Assembly: GCA_963942565.1 (NCBI GenBank)
Contig: OZ012685.1
Coordinates: 45,911,139-45,975,138 of the forward strand
DNA length: 64,000 nucleotides
DNA from: Maea johnstoni
Taxonomy: Eukaryota; Annelida; Polychaeta; Spionida; Magelonidae
Direction of reading: 5' to 3'
The notes under the pieces were generated by a model. The model saw nothing but the letters and a program-made list of their open reading frames with translations. It made no database searches and was not told the DNA's origin. The stretch's first letter is position 1. Each line of letters begins with the position of its first letter. The position numbers and the translations under genes were made by a program. Shown piece by piece: positions 47,151-62,836 of this stretch.

Positions 47151-50100
47151 ATGAAAGGAGCAAGTAAACTAAACCTAATTAAGATTGAATCCCTCAATTG
47201 TAGAGGACTTAGGAATATTAAAAAAAGGTTAGACTTTTTTGATGACTTTAAAAAAAGAGGGATTCATATAATTAATTTACAAGAAACACATTTAATATCA
47301 AAAGACTTAATTATGCTAAAAAAAAATTGGAACTGCAAATTTTTAATATCGGGAGAAAAAAAACAATCTCTAGGGGTAATGATAATACTAAATAATAATT
47401 TTGAATACAATATTCATAAAGTAATTAAAGATAAAGATGGCAGATATATAATCGTCGACTTGGAATTAATTGGAGTAGCTAGATTTCTAATGATAAATAT
47501 ATATGGTCCCAATAAAGATTGCCCAGTTTTTTTTGAAAATTTATTTAAACTAATTGATAAAGAAGGGATTAAAAACTGGATTATAACCGGAGATTGGAAC
47601 ATGGTTTTAGACCAAAATTTGGACACTTGGAATTATAAATCAACTAATAATCCCAACTCGACACTTACAGTAAAACAATATATAAAAAGATTTGGATTAA
47701 TAGACATTTGGAGAGAAACTTTTCCTCAAAAAAACAATTTTACATGGTTTAGAAAAAACCCTAATAAAGCAGCAAGGCTTGATTTTTTCTTGATAACATC
47801 ATCCATTTTAAATATATTATCAAGCCCATACATTAAAACTAAGTACCGATCAGACCACAGCAAAATAGGACTTAATTTATTTCAAGATAAATCAGAACGG
47901 GGGAAAGGACTTTGGAAACTAAACTCAGCCTTATTAAATGATCAATTATTACGCATTAAAATTAAAGACGACATATTACTCATGATTGAAGTGCACGCAT
48001 GCACTCCATACAATCCAACATTTATAAAAAACTATAATTATGAGTTTCCAGACCTCATGATATCTATAGATCTTTTTTGGGAAATGCTACTAACAAAGAT
48101 TAGAGGGACAATTATTTCCTATGCAGCCAAAGTTAAAAGAGAACATACACATAGAGAAAACAAACTAATTAAAGAACTTGATAACTTAAACCATTTCTTC
48201 ATCTTAGATATGAATGATAAAGCTCTAGAAAGAGAGATAAAAGGAAAAAACTTAGAACTCGAAGAAATAAGAGATATAAAACGTAGAGGATCCTTTGTTA
48301 GGTCTCGAAGCCAAATGATTGCTCAGGATGAGAAACCAAATAAACTTTTTCTAAATTTAGAAAATAATAACTTTATTTCCAAAAACATAAAAGAATTAAT
48401 TAACGATAATAATATAAAAATAAATGAGCCAAATAAAATACTTGAAGAAATGAGAATGTTTTATGAAAGTTTATATTCTGAAAGGAAAATAATTAAGATA
48501 GAAGATTCCATTTTTGAAACATATAAAAACAATCTTAAAAAACTAAATGATGATGAAAGTTCCAATTTAGATAATAAAATAAGCTTAGATGAATTAAATA
48601 AACAAATTTTCAGCACCAGTAATAACAAAAGTCCGGGCCCTGACGGTTTCACCAATGAGTTTTTTAAGATTTTTTGGGATGAAATTAAACTACCTTTACT
48701 AGAATTAATGAACCATTTTGCAGAAACTCAAAATATCCCGGAAAACTTTTTATTAGGTATTATCACATGTATTCCAAAAGGCAATAAAGCTAGAAACAGG
48801 TTAAAAAATTGGAGACCCATCACCTTGTTAAATTCAATATATAAATTTTATTCCGGAATTTGGGCCAATAGAATTAAACAATTTCTTCCAAATCTAATCG
48901 GGGAAAGTCAAAAGGGATTCGTTCAAGGCAGATTCATAGGTGAAAATACAGTTTTAACTTTAGACATATTAAATGAAACTAAATTAAAAGGGGAGGATGG
49001 TTTAATGATTTTAGTCGACTTTGAGAAGGCTTTTGACTCAATTTCGTGGGAATTTATATCCAAAATTCTAAAAATCTTTAATTTCAGTGAAAAAACAATT
49101 TCGATTATTAGAAGTCTCCAAAAAAATTCAAAATCTCAAATATTGCAAAATGGACATTTATCTGAAATAATTTTTTTGGGAAGGGGCTGCAGACAAGGGG
49201 ATCCGATCTCCCCGTATCTCTTTGTTCTAGCGGTAGAATTATTAGGTGAAACTTTCAGAGCCAATAATGAGATAAGTGGTATATCAGTGTGTGGAAAGGA
49301 ACACAAAATATCCCAATTTGCCGACGACACCACTCTATTTATGAAATTCAATGAAAACAACCTTAGAATTTGCATGAGTGTTTTACAAAACTTTTATTTA
49401 ATATCCGGTCTTAAAATAAATGTGGAAAAAACAAAAGCAATAAAATTCGGTGTGACAGGGGTTGGTAGGATGACTCTTTGTGACGATTTAGAATTAATAT
49501 GGACCAATGAATTCGTATCACTAGGAATTCAGTACAATATTAATCGTTTGGAAATAATAACAGATTTGAACTTAGAACAAAAAATTTTTGATATGGAAAA
49601 ATTGATTTCGGTCTGGAGATGTCGAAATTTAACTTTAATTGGTAAAATTACAATAATCAAAACTTTATTAATTTCTAAAATAATTCACATCCTACTGTCC
49701 CTACCTAAACCAAGTGAAGAATATTTTAACAAGATTGAGAATATTTTTTTCAAATTTTTATGGCAAGACAAACCACCAAAATTTAAAATATCAATTCTAG
49801 AAAATTCAACTGCAAATGGAGGGTTGCAATTCCCTGATATCAGGAAAATTGATTTGATCATGAAAGCATCTTGGCTAAAGAGGCTATACAGATCAGACGA
49901 AGGTTGGGCAGCAACACCGTGTTATTATGCCCTTAAGAATCTATATGAGTTTGGTGATATATTTATGAAAAAGAAACAGACAATTCCAAATCAATTCTGG
50001 AGGGATGTTGTCACATCCATTTATTACATTTATGTGAATTCTTCCATCAGTAACCTCGAACAGGTCTTTTCAATACCGATTTGGTATAACACAAAAGTGG

Positions 50101-50987
50101 TTACAGAAAAACTGCAAAGATGGGTCGACAAAGGGATAATGAACATTGGTGATTTACTTGATACGGATGGGAAAATCTTTACATTAGAACACTTGAGAAA
50201 CAATTTACAATTGAACTGTGATTTCCTGATGTATAATCGTCTAAGAATAAGAATACAAACACTAATAGGTAATAACATAATACAACCTCATGATAATATG
50301 AGGCCCAGATTACCCTTTATACTTTACACGATAGATGTTGGTAACAAAGGTAATAAAAATATTTATTTTAAAACTCAAAAAAATGTTAATAGTACCTTAG
50401 TTGATTTGCAGAATAAATGGTCAGAAAAATTAAATGACGAGATCATACTAGATACAATATCAAGTGCTTTTAAGAATGCTAAAAGATACTCGTTATCAGT
50501 ATACCAACACTTCATTCAATTTAAACTGCTACACAGAAGGATAACCCACAACAAGTTGCTACATAAAATGGAAATCATAGAATCCCCAAATTGTTTATTC
50601 TGCAATCAAATTGAAACTATTGAACATATATATCTAGAATGTCCGAATGCTATAGCCATCTGGCAAAAATCAGAAAATTGGGTAAAATCACTACATTATC
50701 CGCATTTTAAAATTTCAGAAATTGAGAAGATTTTTGGTGAAAAATACAACAATTTAATGAAACAACTGATTATTACTAGCGTAAAAGATGTTATATACTG
50801 TAAAAGGAAAACAGGTGATATTATGCAACTATCAGATGTCAAAAGGATGTTGTGTAAAAATTTACATATCTTGAAAACTCAAAACCTGTTGAAAAATAGT
50901 GAGATTGTTTTTGAAGATGAATGGAGAGTATTTATTGACATTCTGAGGACAGACCATGCAACTATAAATAGTTGGTATTTATTATAG
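47151..50987 (+). CDS. LINE ORF2: APE-type endonuclease and reverse transcriptase, 1278 aa
   Basis: N-terminal endonuclease of the EEP/APE fold at about residues 10-245: SLNCRGL (N16), LQETH (E45), INIYGPN (Y118), ITGDWN (D148, N150), RLDFFL (D211) and SDH (D235, H236) are all present. Reverse transcriptase at about 480-780: NNKSPGPDGF, NWRPITLLN, LVDFEKAFDSI, GCRQGDPISPYLFVL and the catalytic FADD (D725, D726). A C-terminal knuckle C-x2-C-x7-H-x4-C begins at C1148. ORF2 in L1-clade elements nicks target DNA and copies RNA onto it. The motif style and knuckle point to the Tx1 branch of the L1 clade. No stop or frameshift interrupts it; base use is very A-rich, as is common for L1 ORFs. I chose the first ATG (MKGASKLNLIKIESLN) since it leaves the endonuclease whole. 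Confidence 0.93.
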   Translation: MKGASKLNLIKIESLNCRGLRNIKKRLDFFDDFKKRGIHIINLQETHLISKDLIMLKKNWNCKFLISGEKKQSLGVMIILNNNFEYNIHKVIKDKDGRYIIVDLELIGVARFLMINIYGPNKDCPVFFENLFKLIDKEGIKNWIITGDWNMVLDQNLDTWNYKSTNNPNSTLTVKQYIKRFGLIDIWRETFPQKNNFTWFRKNPNKAARLDFFLITSSILNILSSPYIKTKYRSDHSKIGLNLFQDKSERGKGLWKLNSALLNDQLLRIKIKDDILLMIEVHACTPYNPTFIKNYNYEFPDLMISIDLFWEMLLTKIRGTIISYAAKVKREHTHRENKLIKELDNLNHFFILDMNDKALEREIKGKNLELEEIRDIKRRGSFVRSRSQMIAQDEKPNKLFLNLENNNFISKNIKELINDNNIKINEPNKILEEMRMFYESLYSERKIIKIEDSIFETYKNNLKKLNDDESSNLDNKISLDELNKQIFSTSNNKSPGPDGFTNEFFKIFWDEIKLPLLELMNHFAETQNIPENFLLGIITCIPKGNKARNRLKNWRPITLLNSIYKFYSGIWANRIKQFLPNLIGESQKGFVQGRFIGENTVLTLDILNETKLKGEDGLMILVDFEKAFDSISWEFISKILKIFNFSEKTISIIRSLQKNSKSQILQNGHLSEIIFLGRGCRQGDPISPYLFVLAVELLGETFRANNEISGISVCGKEHKISQFADDTTLFMKFNENNLRICMSVLQNFYLISGLKINVEKTKAIKFGVTGVGRMTLCDDLELIWTNEFVSLGIQYNINRLEIITDLNLEQKIFDMEKLISVWRCRNLTLIGKITIIKTLLISKIIHILLSLPKPSEEYFNKIENIFFKFLWQDKPPKFKISILENSTANGGLQFPDIRKIDLIMKASWLKRLYRSDEGWAATPCYYALKNLYEFGDIFMKKKQTIPNQFWRDVVTSIYYIYVNSSISNLEQVFSIPIWYNTKVVTEKLQRWVDKGIMNIGDLLDTDGKIFTLEHLRNNLQLNCDFLMYNRLRIRIQTLIGNNIIQPHDNMRPRLPFILYTIDVGNKGNKNIYFKTQKNVNSTLVDLQNKWSEKLNDEIILDTISSAFKNAKRYSLSVYQHFIQFKLLHRRITHNKLLHKMEIIESPNCLFCNQIETIEHIYLECPNAIAIWQKSENWVKSLHYPHFKISEIEKIFGEKYNNLMKQLIITSVKDVIYCKRKTGDIMQLSDVKRMLCKNLHILKTQNLLKNSEIVFEDEWRVFIDILRTDHATINSWYLL

Positions 50988-51113
50988 ATAATTGAGGTCG
51001 GAATTATAACTGCCAGTCAAACAGAAAAACAGAAAATGTTTTGAATCTACTTTTATTTTTTGCTTTTATATAGCTGGCAATTAATACTTCAAACTTGCTA
51101 TAAAAAAAAAAAA

Positions 51114-52152
51114 GAAAATAGACTTCAACACTTTCTTTATATATACTATTTATTGATACACCATGCAATTTTCTTGTTTGTGATTACACAACTGTCTATA
51201 CTGATATTTTTGATGAACACCTATGGAGAATAAAAACCCTGTTGCACGACGTGTGCAATTTGAAATTAAAAAAAAAACTGTATGCAGTATTAATAAAGCA
51301 CCCTTAGAGTTGTGTTTATAGTATTTACAGATGCAAAATCTGTACCTAATTACCAAGGACCAATAGAGAGGGATAGGCAAGGAGTGCCCAGTTCCCATTG
51401 GCGCTGTGATAAGCTCATAGCCTCGATCGGCGCACACTACTTTGGGCAAGTGTGACTGCAGTGACGTCACTACACGCCATAGTCACATGAAGACAGCGAT
51501 GTTGAACGAGGAGGCCTGGCTGGCCATAACGGTCGTTATTTTTCAAGATACCTGGTAAGCATGTTTAAGGATAGTTGTAATCATTAAACACAATTACAGT
51601 AAACGCATAAAGAGTGTAATATTATATTCGTGAAGCATGAAAGTGTGTGGAAATGTTGTTTGATTGTCCGCACAGACGCTTATGACTGTCAGAGCATGTT
51701 TCATCTAAAATGGCTGCCCTGAAAATTCTATCTTTGTCAATTTTCCATTCAATTTTCTCGGTAAATCTAATAGCTAGAGTATTAAGTATTATGCCATTCT
51801 AAAGATGATAATTAAAATTATGGAAAAATGTAGTTTTGATGAGGCATTTCTTGAATTAATCGTGTAAAATGTAGTTGTTTTGTATAGTTAAGTGCAACTG
51901 TACCTACGTGTGGACTTGAATTAAGATATCATTTTATAAGGCAGATTGTCTTAGCATTAACCATGATTTTAGCTCTCTCATATCTGGGTTCATAGTATAA
52001 ACTCTGTATAAATGTATGTCAAAACTATGTAGCTGTTGATATCAGATCATTTAGGAGTTGAAATTGTCTGATGCATAGTTTGTGAAGATTAAAAGCCAGG
52101 GTTATTATTAATCAATATAATTGAGATTAGACTGTTAAGTAGTTGCTGGTTA
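51114..52152. other. Stretch between LINE and TIR element
   Basis: Contains the promoter-like segment at 51340-51560; the rest is AT-rich with no coding signal. Confidence 0.5.
51340..51560 (+). promoter_or_regulatory. Promoter-like segment with CRE and a possible first exon
   Basis: More GC-rich than its surroundings, with ggaccaatag (CCAAT type, about 51358) and a full CRE palindrome tgacgtca at 51463-51470. It is followed by ATG at about 51488 and a possible donor, ACCTG|GTAAGCATG, near 51555. A 23-codon frame (MKTAMLNEEAWLAITVVIFQ...) closes right at the donor. No downstream exon was found, so this may be a 5' UTR exon, a noncoding RNA start, or chance. Confidence 0.3.
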
Positions 52153-53635
<1,483 letters not shown>

Positions 53636-55327
53636 TTATCTGACAACTGTCTGCATTCTTTCAATGCAAGCTGTCTAACATCTAGGTCCCGTGGGCAATC
53701 ATGAGGAGGTAACAATAGGCGGGTGGCCAAATCCCTAAAAGAGCTCTAGAAATATTTTTGATGGCGTTTTTCGTTACAAGTCGTCATCCATGCTTATTCA
53801 TCTCTACATAGGGTGGGCTTTAGCGTACGGGTGGATGACATGTCTGCTTTTGCTTCATAAGGGAATTTTGGGGCATTTTATGCAAAAAATCACCAAAAAA
53901 GTATGTTTTTTGGGATTTCCTTCTAGAAAATTCATTTTTTGAGATAGAAACTCAAAACTTGCTACAAATGTGTTAAAGAGGATGCTTTTGATCATAGAAC
54001 ATGTTGCGTTAGTGTGAATTCAATGAACCTCCTGCTGTGAGTGATTTTGGGGTAAAAATCATCAAAAATGAGTGATTTTTGTAATTTCCCACAACTTGAA
54101 TGTCACCCTGTGGACTATTCCAAACTCACAACTAAATAGTTTTGGTTTAGAAAACTACCCAAGAAGGTGTAGAAACAGAAAGTGAGTTATGTTTGAATAT
54201 TTTCATGATATGCTACGTTTTGGGGCATTTTATAGAAAAATTGGCATTAAAACTAGTGATTTTAGGGATTTGCTTCTGGAAGGTGCAATTTTCATAGTAG
54301 GAACTTGAAACTTACCACAAATGATTTCATAAGGATGTCTATGATTATCAAATGGTTTGTGTTAGTATGAACTGTATCTGACCCCTGCTGTGAGTGATTT
54401 TGGGGTAAAAACCTATAAAATAGTAGGATTTTTGTAATTTCCCACGAGTTGAATGTCACCCTGTGGACTATTCCAAACTCTCAACTAAATAGTTCTGGTT
54501 TAGAAAACTAACCAAAAAGGTTTTGATAGACAGGGTGTGTCATATTTGCATATTTCATGACATGCTACGTTTTGGGGCAATATACAGAAAAAATGGCATA
54601 AAACAGGTGATTTTAGGGATTTGCTTCTGGAAGGTGCAATTTTCATAGTAGGAACTCAAAACTTGCCACAAATCATTTTATAAGGATGTCTATGTTAATA
54701 AAATGTTTTGTGTTAGTATGAAATGTATCTGACCCCTGCTGTGAGTGTTTTTAGGGTAAAAACCTTTAAAATAGTAGAATTTTTGTAATTTCTCATTTAT
54801 TTGAACAAAGGTTTATTATATCTTATTCCAAGTTGCTAGACTGATATTGTTGTTACAGAATATCAACTAAGAATGGGCATATAGGGAAAATAAGTTATGT
54901 TTGCCAACCTATGACTTGCTAAATCTGGGGTGTTTTACTGAAAAATCGTCAAAAGCATGCGTTTTTAGAAATTTGCTTCAGGAAAATGCTGCCTCCAATG
55001 TAGATGTATAAAACTTGCCACAAATATGTTCCCATTGATGCATATGGTTGTAGGATGTGTTGTGGTAGTTGAGATTAGATGTAGCTCCTGCTGTGAGTAA
55101 TTTATTGGTAATATCCTTTAAAATCATGCATTTTTTGTATTTTCCCAGGCTTAACCTGTCAACTTAGAGACTATGCGAATGATTTTAATTTCCCAAATTT
55201 GCCAAAGAAATCATTTAAGAATGTGTTGGTGAAGGAACTGGGTTAGGTTTACTAGCTTTCATTGATAAGCTATTGTTTTGAGCATTTTATGGAAAAAGTA
55301 ATGAAACGTGAAAACTTAAAGAAATGT

Positions 55328-57957
55328 GATTTTTGAGATTGAAAGTAGCTCCTGCTGTCAGTAATTTATAGGTGATCCTTTAAAATTATGAAATTTTATT
55401 TGTATTTTCTGAGGCTTAACTGTCAACCTGGAGACCATTTCACAATTTTGCCACAGGAAATCACCTAAGAATGTGTTGACTATGGAACTCAGTTATGTTT
55501 ACTATAGCTTTCAATGATAAGCTATGGTTTTGGGTATTTTATAGAAAAAGTAAAAATGTGAATTTAGAGATTTGCTTCTAGAGAAAGTAAACTTCATGGT
55601 AGGAATTTAAATTTGGTACAATAATATTCATTATGATTTCTGTGATTATAGAGATGTTGTGTTTGAAGTTTCATGTGACCTCTGCTTAACAATTTAAGCG
55701 ATTTTTTGGACAAAAACTTTGAAACTAATATTCTATGGACTATTTGATTATATCTCAGATCAATCTAACATTCATGCATAATTTTTCACCTTTTTGCGGT
55801 AAAATATTAAGAAATGTGTCATTTAATAGTCCCTTTTTAGCATTTACATTGACCTTTAATGGGAGTTGTAACACTGTTTGCCATTCAGCATTTCAACAAT
55901 TAAGATGTGCCACAGGTAGATGTGGTGTTTCATTATTAAAAATGATCCTATATAGACCCCTATAAGAATGAAAACACAGGAAATAGTCTTTTCACAAAAT
56001 AGTGGTTTATGAAGACGTGGCTTTACCTCGAGGATGTTCCCAATTCATCACACTTAAAGAAAAATCAAGCTTTTTTTTCTGAGTGCTATAAAGCATTCTT
56101 CCTGAGTTAATGCCTCATAATATAAGGCACTGGCCAGTTGATGACCAGGAAATACTCCCTAGCAGTGGTTTTAATGATGACAAATTTCAAAATCAACAAC
56201 AACATTGTTATCAAACAGTTTGAGAAGAAAGAAATGCTGGAAGGTGTTCCTGAAAAAGCCCAGCCTTCTAAATATAATTGGGGGATTAGATGCAGAAACT
56301 GAATCTGAAAAGTACTAGTAGTAATATCATCACTAATATGAGTATATATGCACATGTACATTACTTTGACTATTAATTCTTGTAATGCTACCTCAGATGT
56401 GTTGGAACAGGAAGAATGTATTACCAAGCTAATGCAAGCTGCATTGATATTCTGATATAAGTATCAAAAAATAGAACTGATTTTAATCATTCATTAGTTG
56501 TTGAGTCTGTTTGGTGGAAAATTGTATTTGAGGATAATATACAGTGGAACCTGATAGGTTACCTCTGTACATAAAGCATTTTCACAGCAGTACCTGCATA
56601 CCGTAACAGCGCAAGGTAACCCTGAAGCCTGTGACTATACAAATCAAGTAATGGAAGAGCTGCTTAAACAATGGGCTTGTAGGTCCATTGAGCTAAGTAC
56701 TGTATATTTAGGAAAGTCTAATATCAAAGTTCATAATATGCTCATGGGCTACTTATTATAAGGGGAATAGGTGAAAGGGCTACTAAATGCTGTGGACAAG
56801 TAGTCCATCACTGGCTACTAGAATATTTTGGTGATATTTATCCATAAGTGTTAGGAGTCCAATTTCCCAAAGCTTTGTGGTAGGAGAGTGGGGGCATTTA
56901 ATCTAAAGGCAGCGGACTGACAAAAGATGTGGTCCTAATTGTGCAGTGTTTTTGCAGCGACAACCTACAATCTGCTGAATAGGAAGTATTAAGAGCAGTA
57001 TGATGAAGATATAAATGGGGAGGAGTCAAAATGAATCCTGATTCATGCAATAATTTGGAATTTTGATTATCCTCCTTTTCTCTGCGATATGTAGGCTAAA
57101 TTGTAACTAGCCTGTTGTAAGTGATGGAAGAAACTATAGTAACCCAGTGAAAACCACCTAACCCCAAGTCAGTGATCACTTTCTCACATGCCCTATCTGG
57201 GATCAAGGAACAAACACATATTTGGGAGTTGGTAATTTTGTTTTTTCATCACTTCTTCTGCCATACCATGGTTAAGTCATGACTTAACAGTTGAGATTGG
57301 TTTAGGAAACCAGATTACCCAGCAAAAAACTGCTGCCTAACCCCAAGTCACTGGCAACTTTATCACATAGTGACTGGGATTTGAAAGATCAATGTGGGTG
57401 TTTAGTTTTTCATACTTGAATGACTCACATGTATATTAAATTATAAATGAAAAAAGATCTCACAGAATGATACTTATGTAACTGAGTGAGATATACCTTA
57501 GACTCTGATTGTAATACAGGTGAACTTGGATATGACAGACTCAATGGGACCAGGAAAATTGGTCCGTCATATGCAAAATCCGTTGTACATACATATGACG
57601 AATACTTGATATGCATCGGACTGGGACCAAGCATAACGTCTGTCATATACAAAAATCCGTCGTACAGTGGTCTGTCATATCCAAGTTCACCTGTAGTAGG
57701 AGTTCTGCTACTATTCTCTACCATAAATTGATATTGATGCTAATTCAATGACACTGTTTCTTGATCTGCATGTCCTGTGATGTCAGAGACCTGCATACGT
57801 GGAGCACTTCTTAATTTCTCATGAGTGCTCCATGTTCACAGGTTCCACTGTGATTGCTACATAGGCACTATCAAAATTATCCATCTCTCATTATATCATG
57901 AACAGCAAAATGATCCAAAATCTAGCATGACAAAATTCCATAGAAATATATAGAGCT
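55328..57957. other. Spacer between inverted arms R2 and R3
   Basis: First about 400 bp: one more diverged 350-bp sub-repeat. 57118-57410: two diverged copies of an about 175-bp unit (cctaaccccaagtca...). A pogo-like MITE lies at 57517-57693 and a small hairpin (tggagcact...agtgctcca) near 57799-57831. No transposase or other coding frame was recognised. Confidence 0.6.
57517..57693. mobile_element. Pogo/Tigger-like MITE, copy 3
   Basis: Ends caggtgaacttggatatgac and gtcatatccaagttcacctg, perfect inverse over 20 bp, TA on both sides. It is the best preserved of the three copies. Confidence 0.85.
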
Positions 57958-59572
57958 TACAAAAATCACATTTCTATAAGTTTTCACGTTTCATTACTTT
58001 TTCCATAAAATGCTCAAAACAATAGCTTATCATTGAAAGCTAGTAAACCTAACCCAGTTCCTTCACCAACACATTCTTAAATGATTTCTTTGGCAAATTT
58101 GGGAAATTAAAATCATTCGCATATATTCTCTAAGTTGACAGGTTAAGCCTGGGAAAATACAAAAAAATGCATGATTTTAAAGGATATTACCAATAAATTG
58201 CTCACAGCAGGAGCTACATTTAATCTCAACTACCACAACACATCCTACAACCATATGCATCAATGGGAACATATTTGTGGCAAGTTTTATACATCTACAT
58301 TGGAGGCAGCATTTTCCAGAAGCAAATTCCTAAAAACGCATGCTTTTGACGATTTTTCAGTAAAACACCTCAGATTTAGCAAGTCATAGGTTGGCAAACA
58401 TAACTTATTTTCCCTATATGCCCATTCTTAGTTAATATTCTGTAACAACAATATCAGTCTAGAAACTTGGAATAAGATATAATAAACCTTTGTTCAAATA
58501 AATGAGAAATTACAAAAATCCTACTATTTTAAAGGTTTTTACCCGTAAAATCACTCACAGCAGGGGTCAGATACATTTCATACTAACACAAAACATTATA
58601 TTAACATAGACATCCTTATAAAATGATTTGTGGCAAGTTTTGAGTTCCTACTATGAAAATTGCACCTTCCAGAAGCAAATCCCTAAAATCACCTGTTTTA
58701 TGCCATTTTTTCTGTATAATGCCCCAAAATGTAGCATGTCATGAAATATGCAAATATGACACACCCTGTCTATCAAAACCTTTTTGGTTAGTTTTCTAAA
58801 CCAGAACTATTTAGTTGAGAGTTTGGAATAGTCCACAGTGTGACATTCAACTCGTGGGAAATTACAAAAATCCTACTATTTTATAGGTTTTTACCCCAAA
58901 ATCACTCACAGCAGGGGTCAGATACATTTCATACTAACACAAACCATTTGATAATCATAGACATCCTTATGAAATCATTTGTGGTAAGTTTCAAGTTCCT
59001 ACTATGAAAATTGCACCTTCCAGAAGCAAATCCCTAAAATCACTAGTTTTAATGCCAATTTTTCTGTAAAGTGCCCCAAAACGTAGCATATCATGAAAAT
59101 ATTCAAACATAACTCACTTTCTGTATCTACACCTTCTTGGGTAGTTTTCTAAACCAAAACTATTTAGTTGTGAGTTTGGAATAGTCCACAGGGTGACATT
59201 CAAGTTTCGGGAAATTACAAAAATCACTCATTTTTGATGATTTTTACCCCAAAATCACTCACAGCAGGAGGTTCATTGTATTCACACTAACGCAACATGT
59301 TCTATGATCAAAAGCATCCTCTTGAACACATTTGTAGCAAGTTTTGAGTTTCTATCTCAAAAAATGAATTTTCTAGAAGGAAATCCCAAAAAACATACTT
59401 TTTTGGTGTTTTTTTGCATAAAATGCCCCAAAATTCCCTTATGAAGCAAAAGCAGACATGTCATCCACCCGTACGCTAAAGCCCACTCTATGTAGAGATG
59501 AATAAGCATGGATGACGACTTGTAACGAAAAACGCCATCAAAAGTATAATTCTGACATTTGGCCACCCGCCT
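57958..59572 (-). repeat. Repeat R3, right (inverted) arm
   Basis: Reverse complement of R1/R2 with more differences than R1 has from R2. It ends at ggccacccgcctat (59559-59572), matching ataggcgggtggcc at 53716 in R2; beyond this the homology stops. Confidence 0.9.
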
Positions 59573-59579
59573 ATATATG

Positions 59580-59660
59580 CATGAATGCATGCATGCATGC
59601 ATACACATATACATGCATCCATGCACATGGACGCGCACACACACACATATACAATATACA
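59580..59660. repeat. (TGCA)n / (CA)n simple repeat after Sushi exon B
   Basis: atgcatgcatgcatgcatac and cacacacacatata runs. The same arrangement (61936-62020) follows Sushi exon A, so it belongs to the duplicated unit. Confidence 0.85.
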
Positions 59661-59716
59661 GTTTGCATCTTTAACACCAGAAACCTTGCAGCGGGAAGAA
59701 AGAAGAATTCAGTTAC

Positions 59717-62268
<2,552 letters not shown>

Positions 62269-62384
62269 CTGTCAAAGAAATACAGGTTGAAACTGTTGTT
62301 AGGCAAGGAAAAGGGAAGGTTATACCAATTTCAAAGTGTGTGTCAGTGTCTCTTGTCGTACATTTTAAAATCCCAAAGATTGTT

Positions 62385-62394
62385 ATATATATAC

Positions 62395-62475
<81 letters not shown>

Positions 62476-62530
62476 CATATATATATATATATTTATATGT
62501 ATATGTAAATATATATATATATATATAAAG
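62385..62530. repeat. (TA)n microsatellite in Sushi unit A
   Basis: About 145 bp of TA. It directly abuts the 3' end of the SINE. Confidence 0.95.
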
Positions 62531-62836
62531 GTATTCGGTTTATAGTCTTGTATCCACCGAAGTGCTCACACGACCTTCCTCCCCTAGCAGGCACTGTACA
62601 TACAGAAACCATTTCAATCCCCCGGGGGATATTCCAGAGCAACTGGCAGCATATAGCGCACTCACTCTAAGCACTGCCTTATTTATGCTAGGTACCCATT
62701 TTGCAGCTGGGTAAACTGAAGCAATATGGAATAAACAGTTTTGCCCAAGAACGACCAAAGTGCCCGGAGTGGCCGGGAATCGAACCAGCGACCCTCTGAT
62801 TACTAGTCCGACACCTAACCAACTGAGCTACTTTGC
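62530..62836 (-). mobile_element. tRNA-derived SINE
   Basis: The minus strand starts gcaaagtagctcagttggtt, with an A-box-like and a B-box-like region (ggttcgattcc), i.e. a Pol III promoter. The head looks like a tRNA with AGT in the anticodon loop, but its acceptor arms do not pair and the anticodon stem has a mismatch. The body (ttgggcaaaactg...cagtttacccagctgcaaaa tgggtacc) resembles the central domain of invertebrate SINEs. Length about 307 bp. Confidence 0.8.

Larger units (their letters stand above)
45820..51113 (+). mobile_element. L1/Tx1-type LINE with intact ORF2 and poly(A) tail
   Basis: It begins just after R1 and ends in a 12-A run at 51102-51113. A 1.3-kb leader with internal repeats precedes a single long ORF (47151-50987); an ORF1 was not seen. 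The 3' UTR is about 115 bp. The leader holds five copies of a 20-bp near-palindrome and a TATA-like ggtatataagg at about 46620. No clear target duplication was found, so the 5' limit is approximate. Confidence 0.8.

Noticed and set aside
46819-47167. ORF1 of the LINE upstream of ORF2
   Set aside because: The frames run through a poly(T) tract and show no RNA-binding, coiled-coil or zinc-knuckle features.
62764-62836. tRNA gene (anticodon loop AGT)
   Set aside because: Acceptor arms do not pair and the anticodon stem has a mismatch; it is the head of a SINE.
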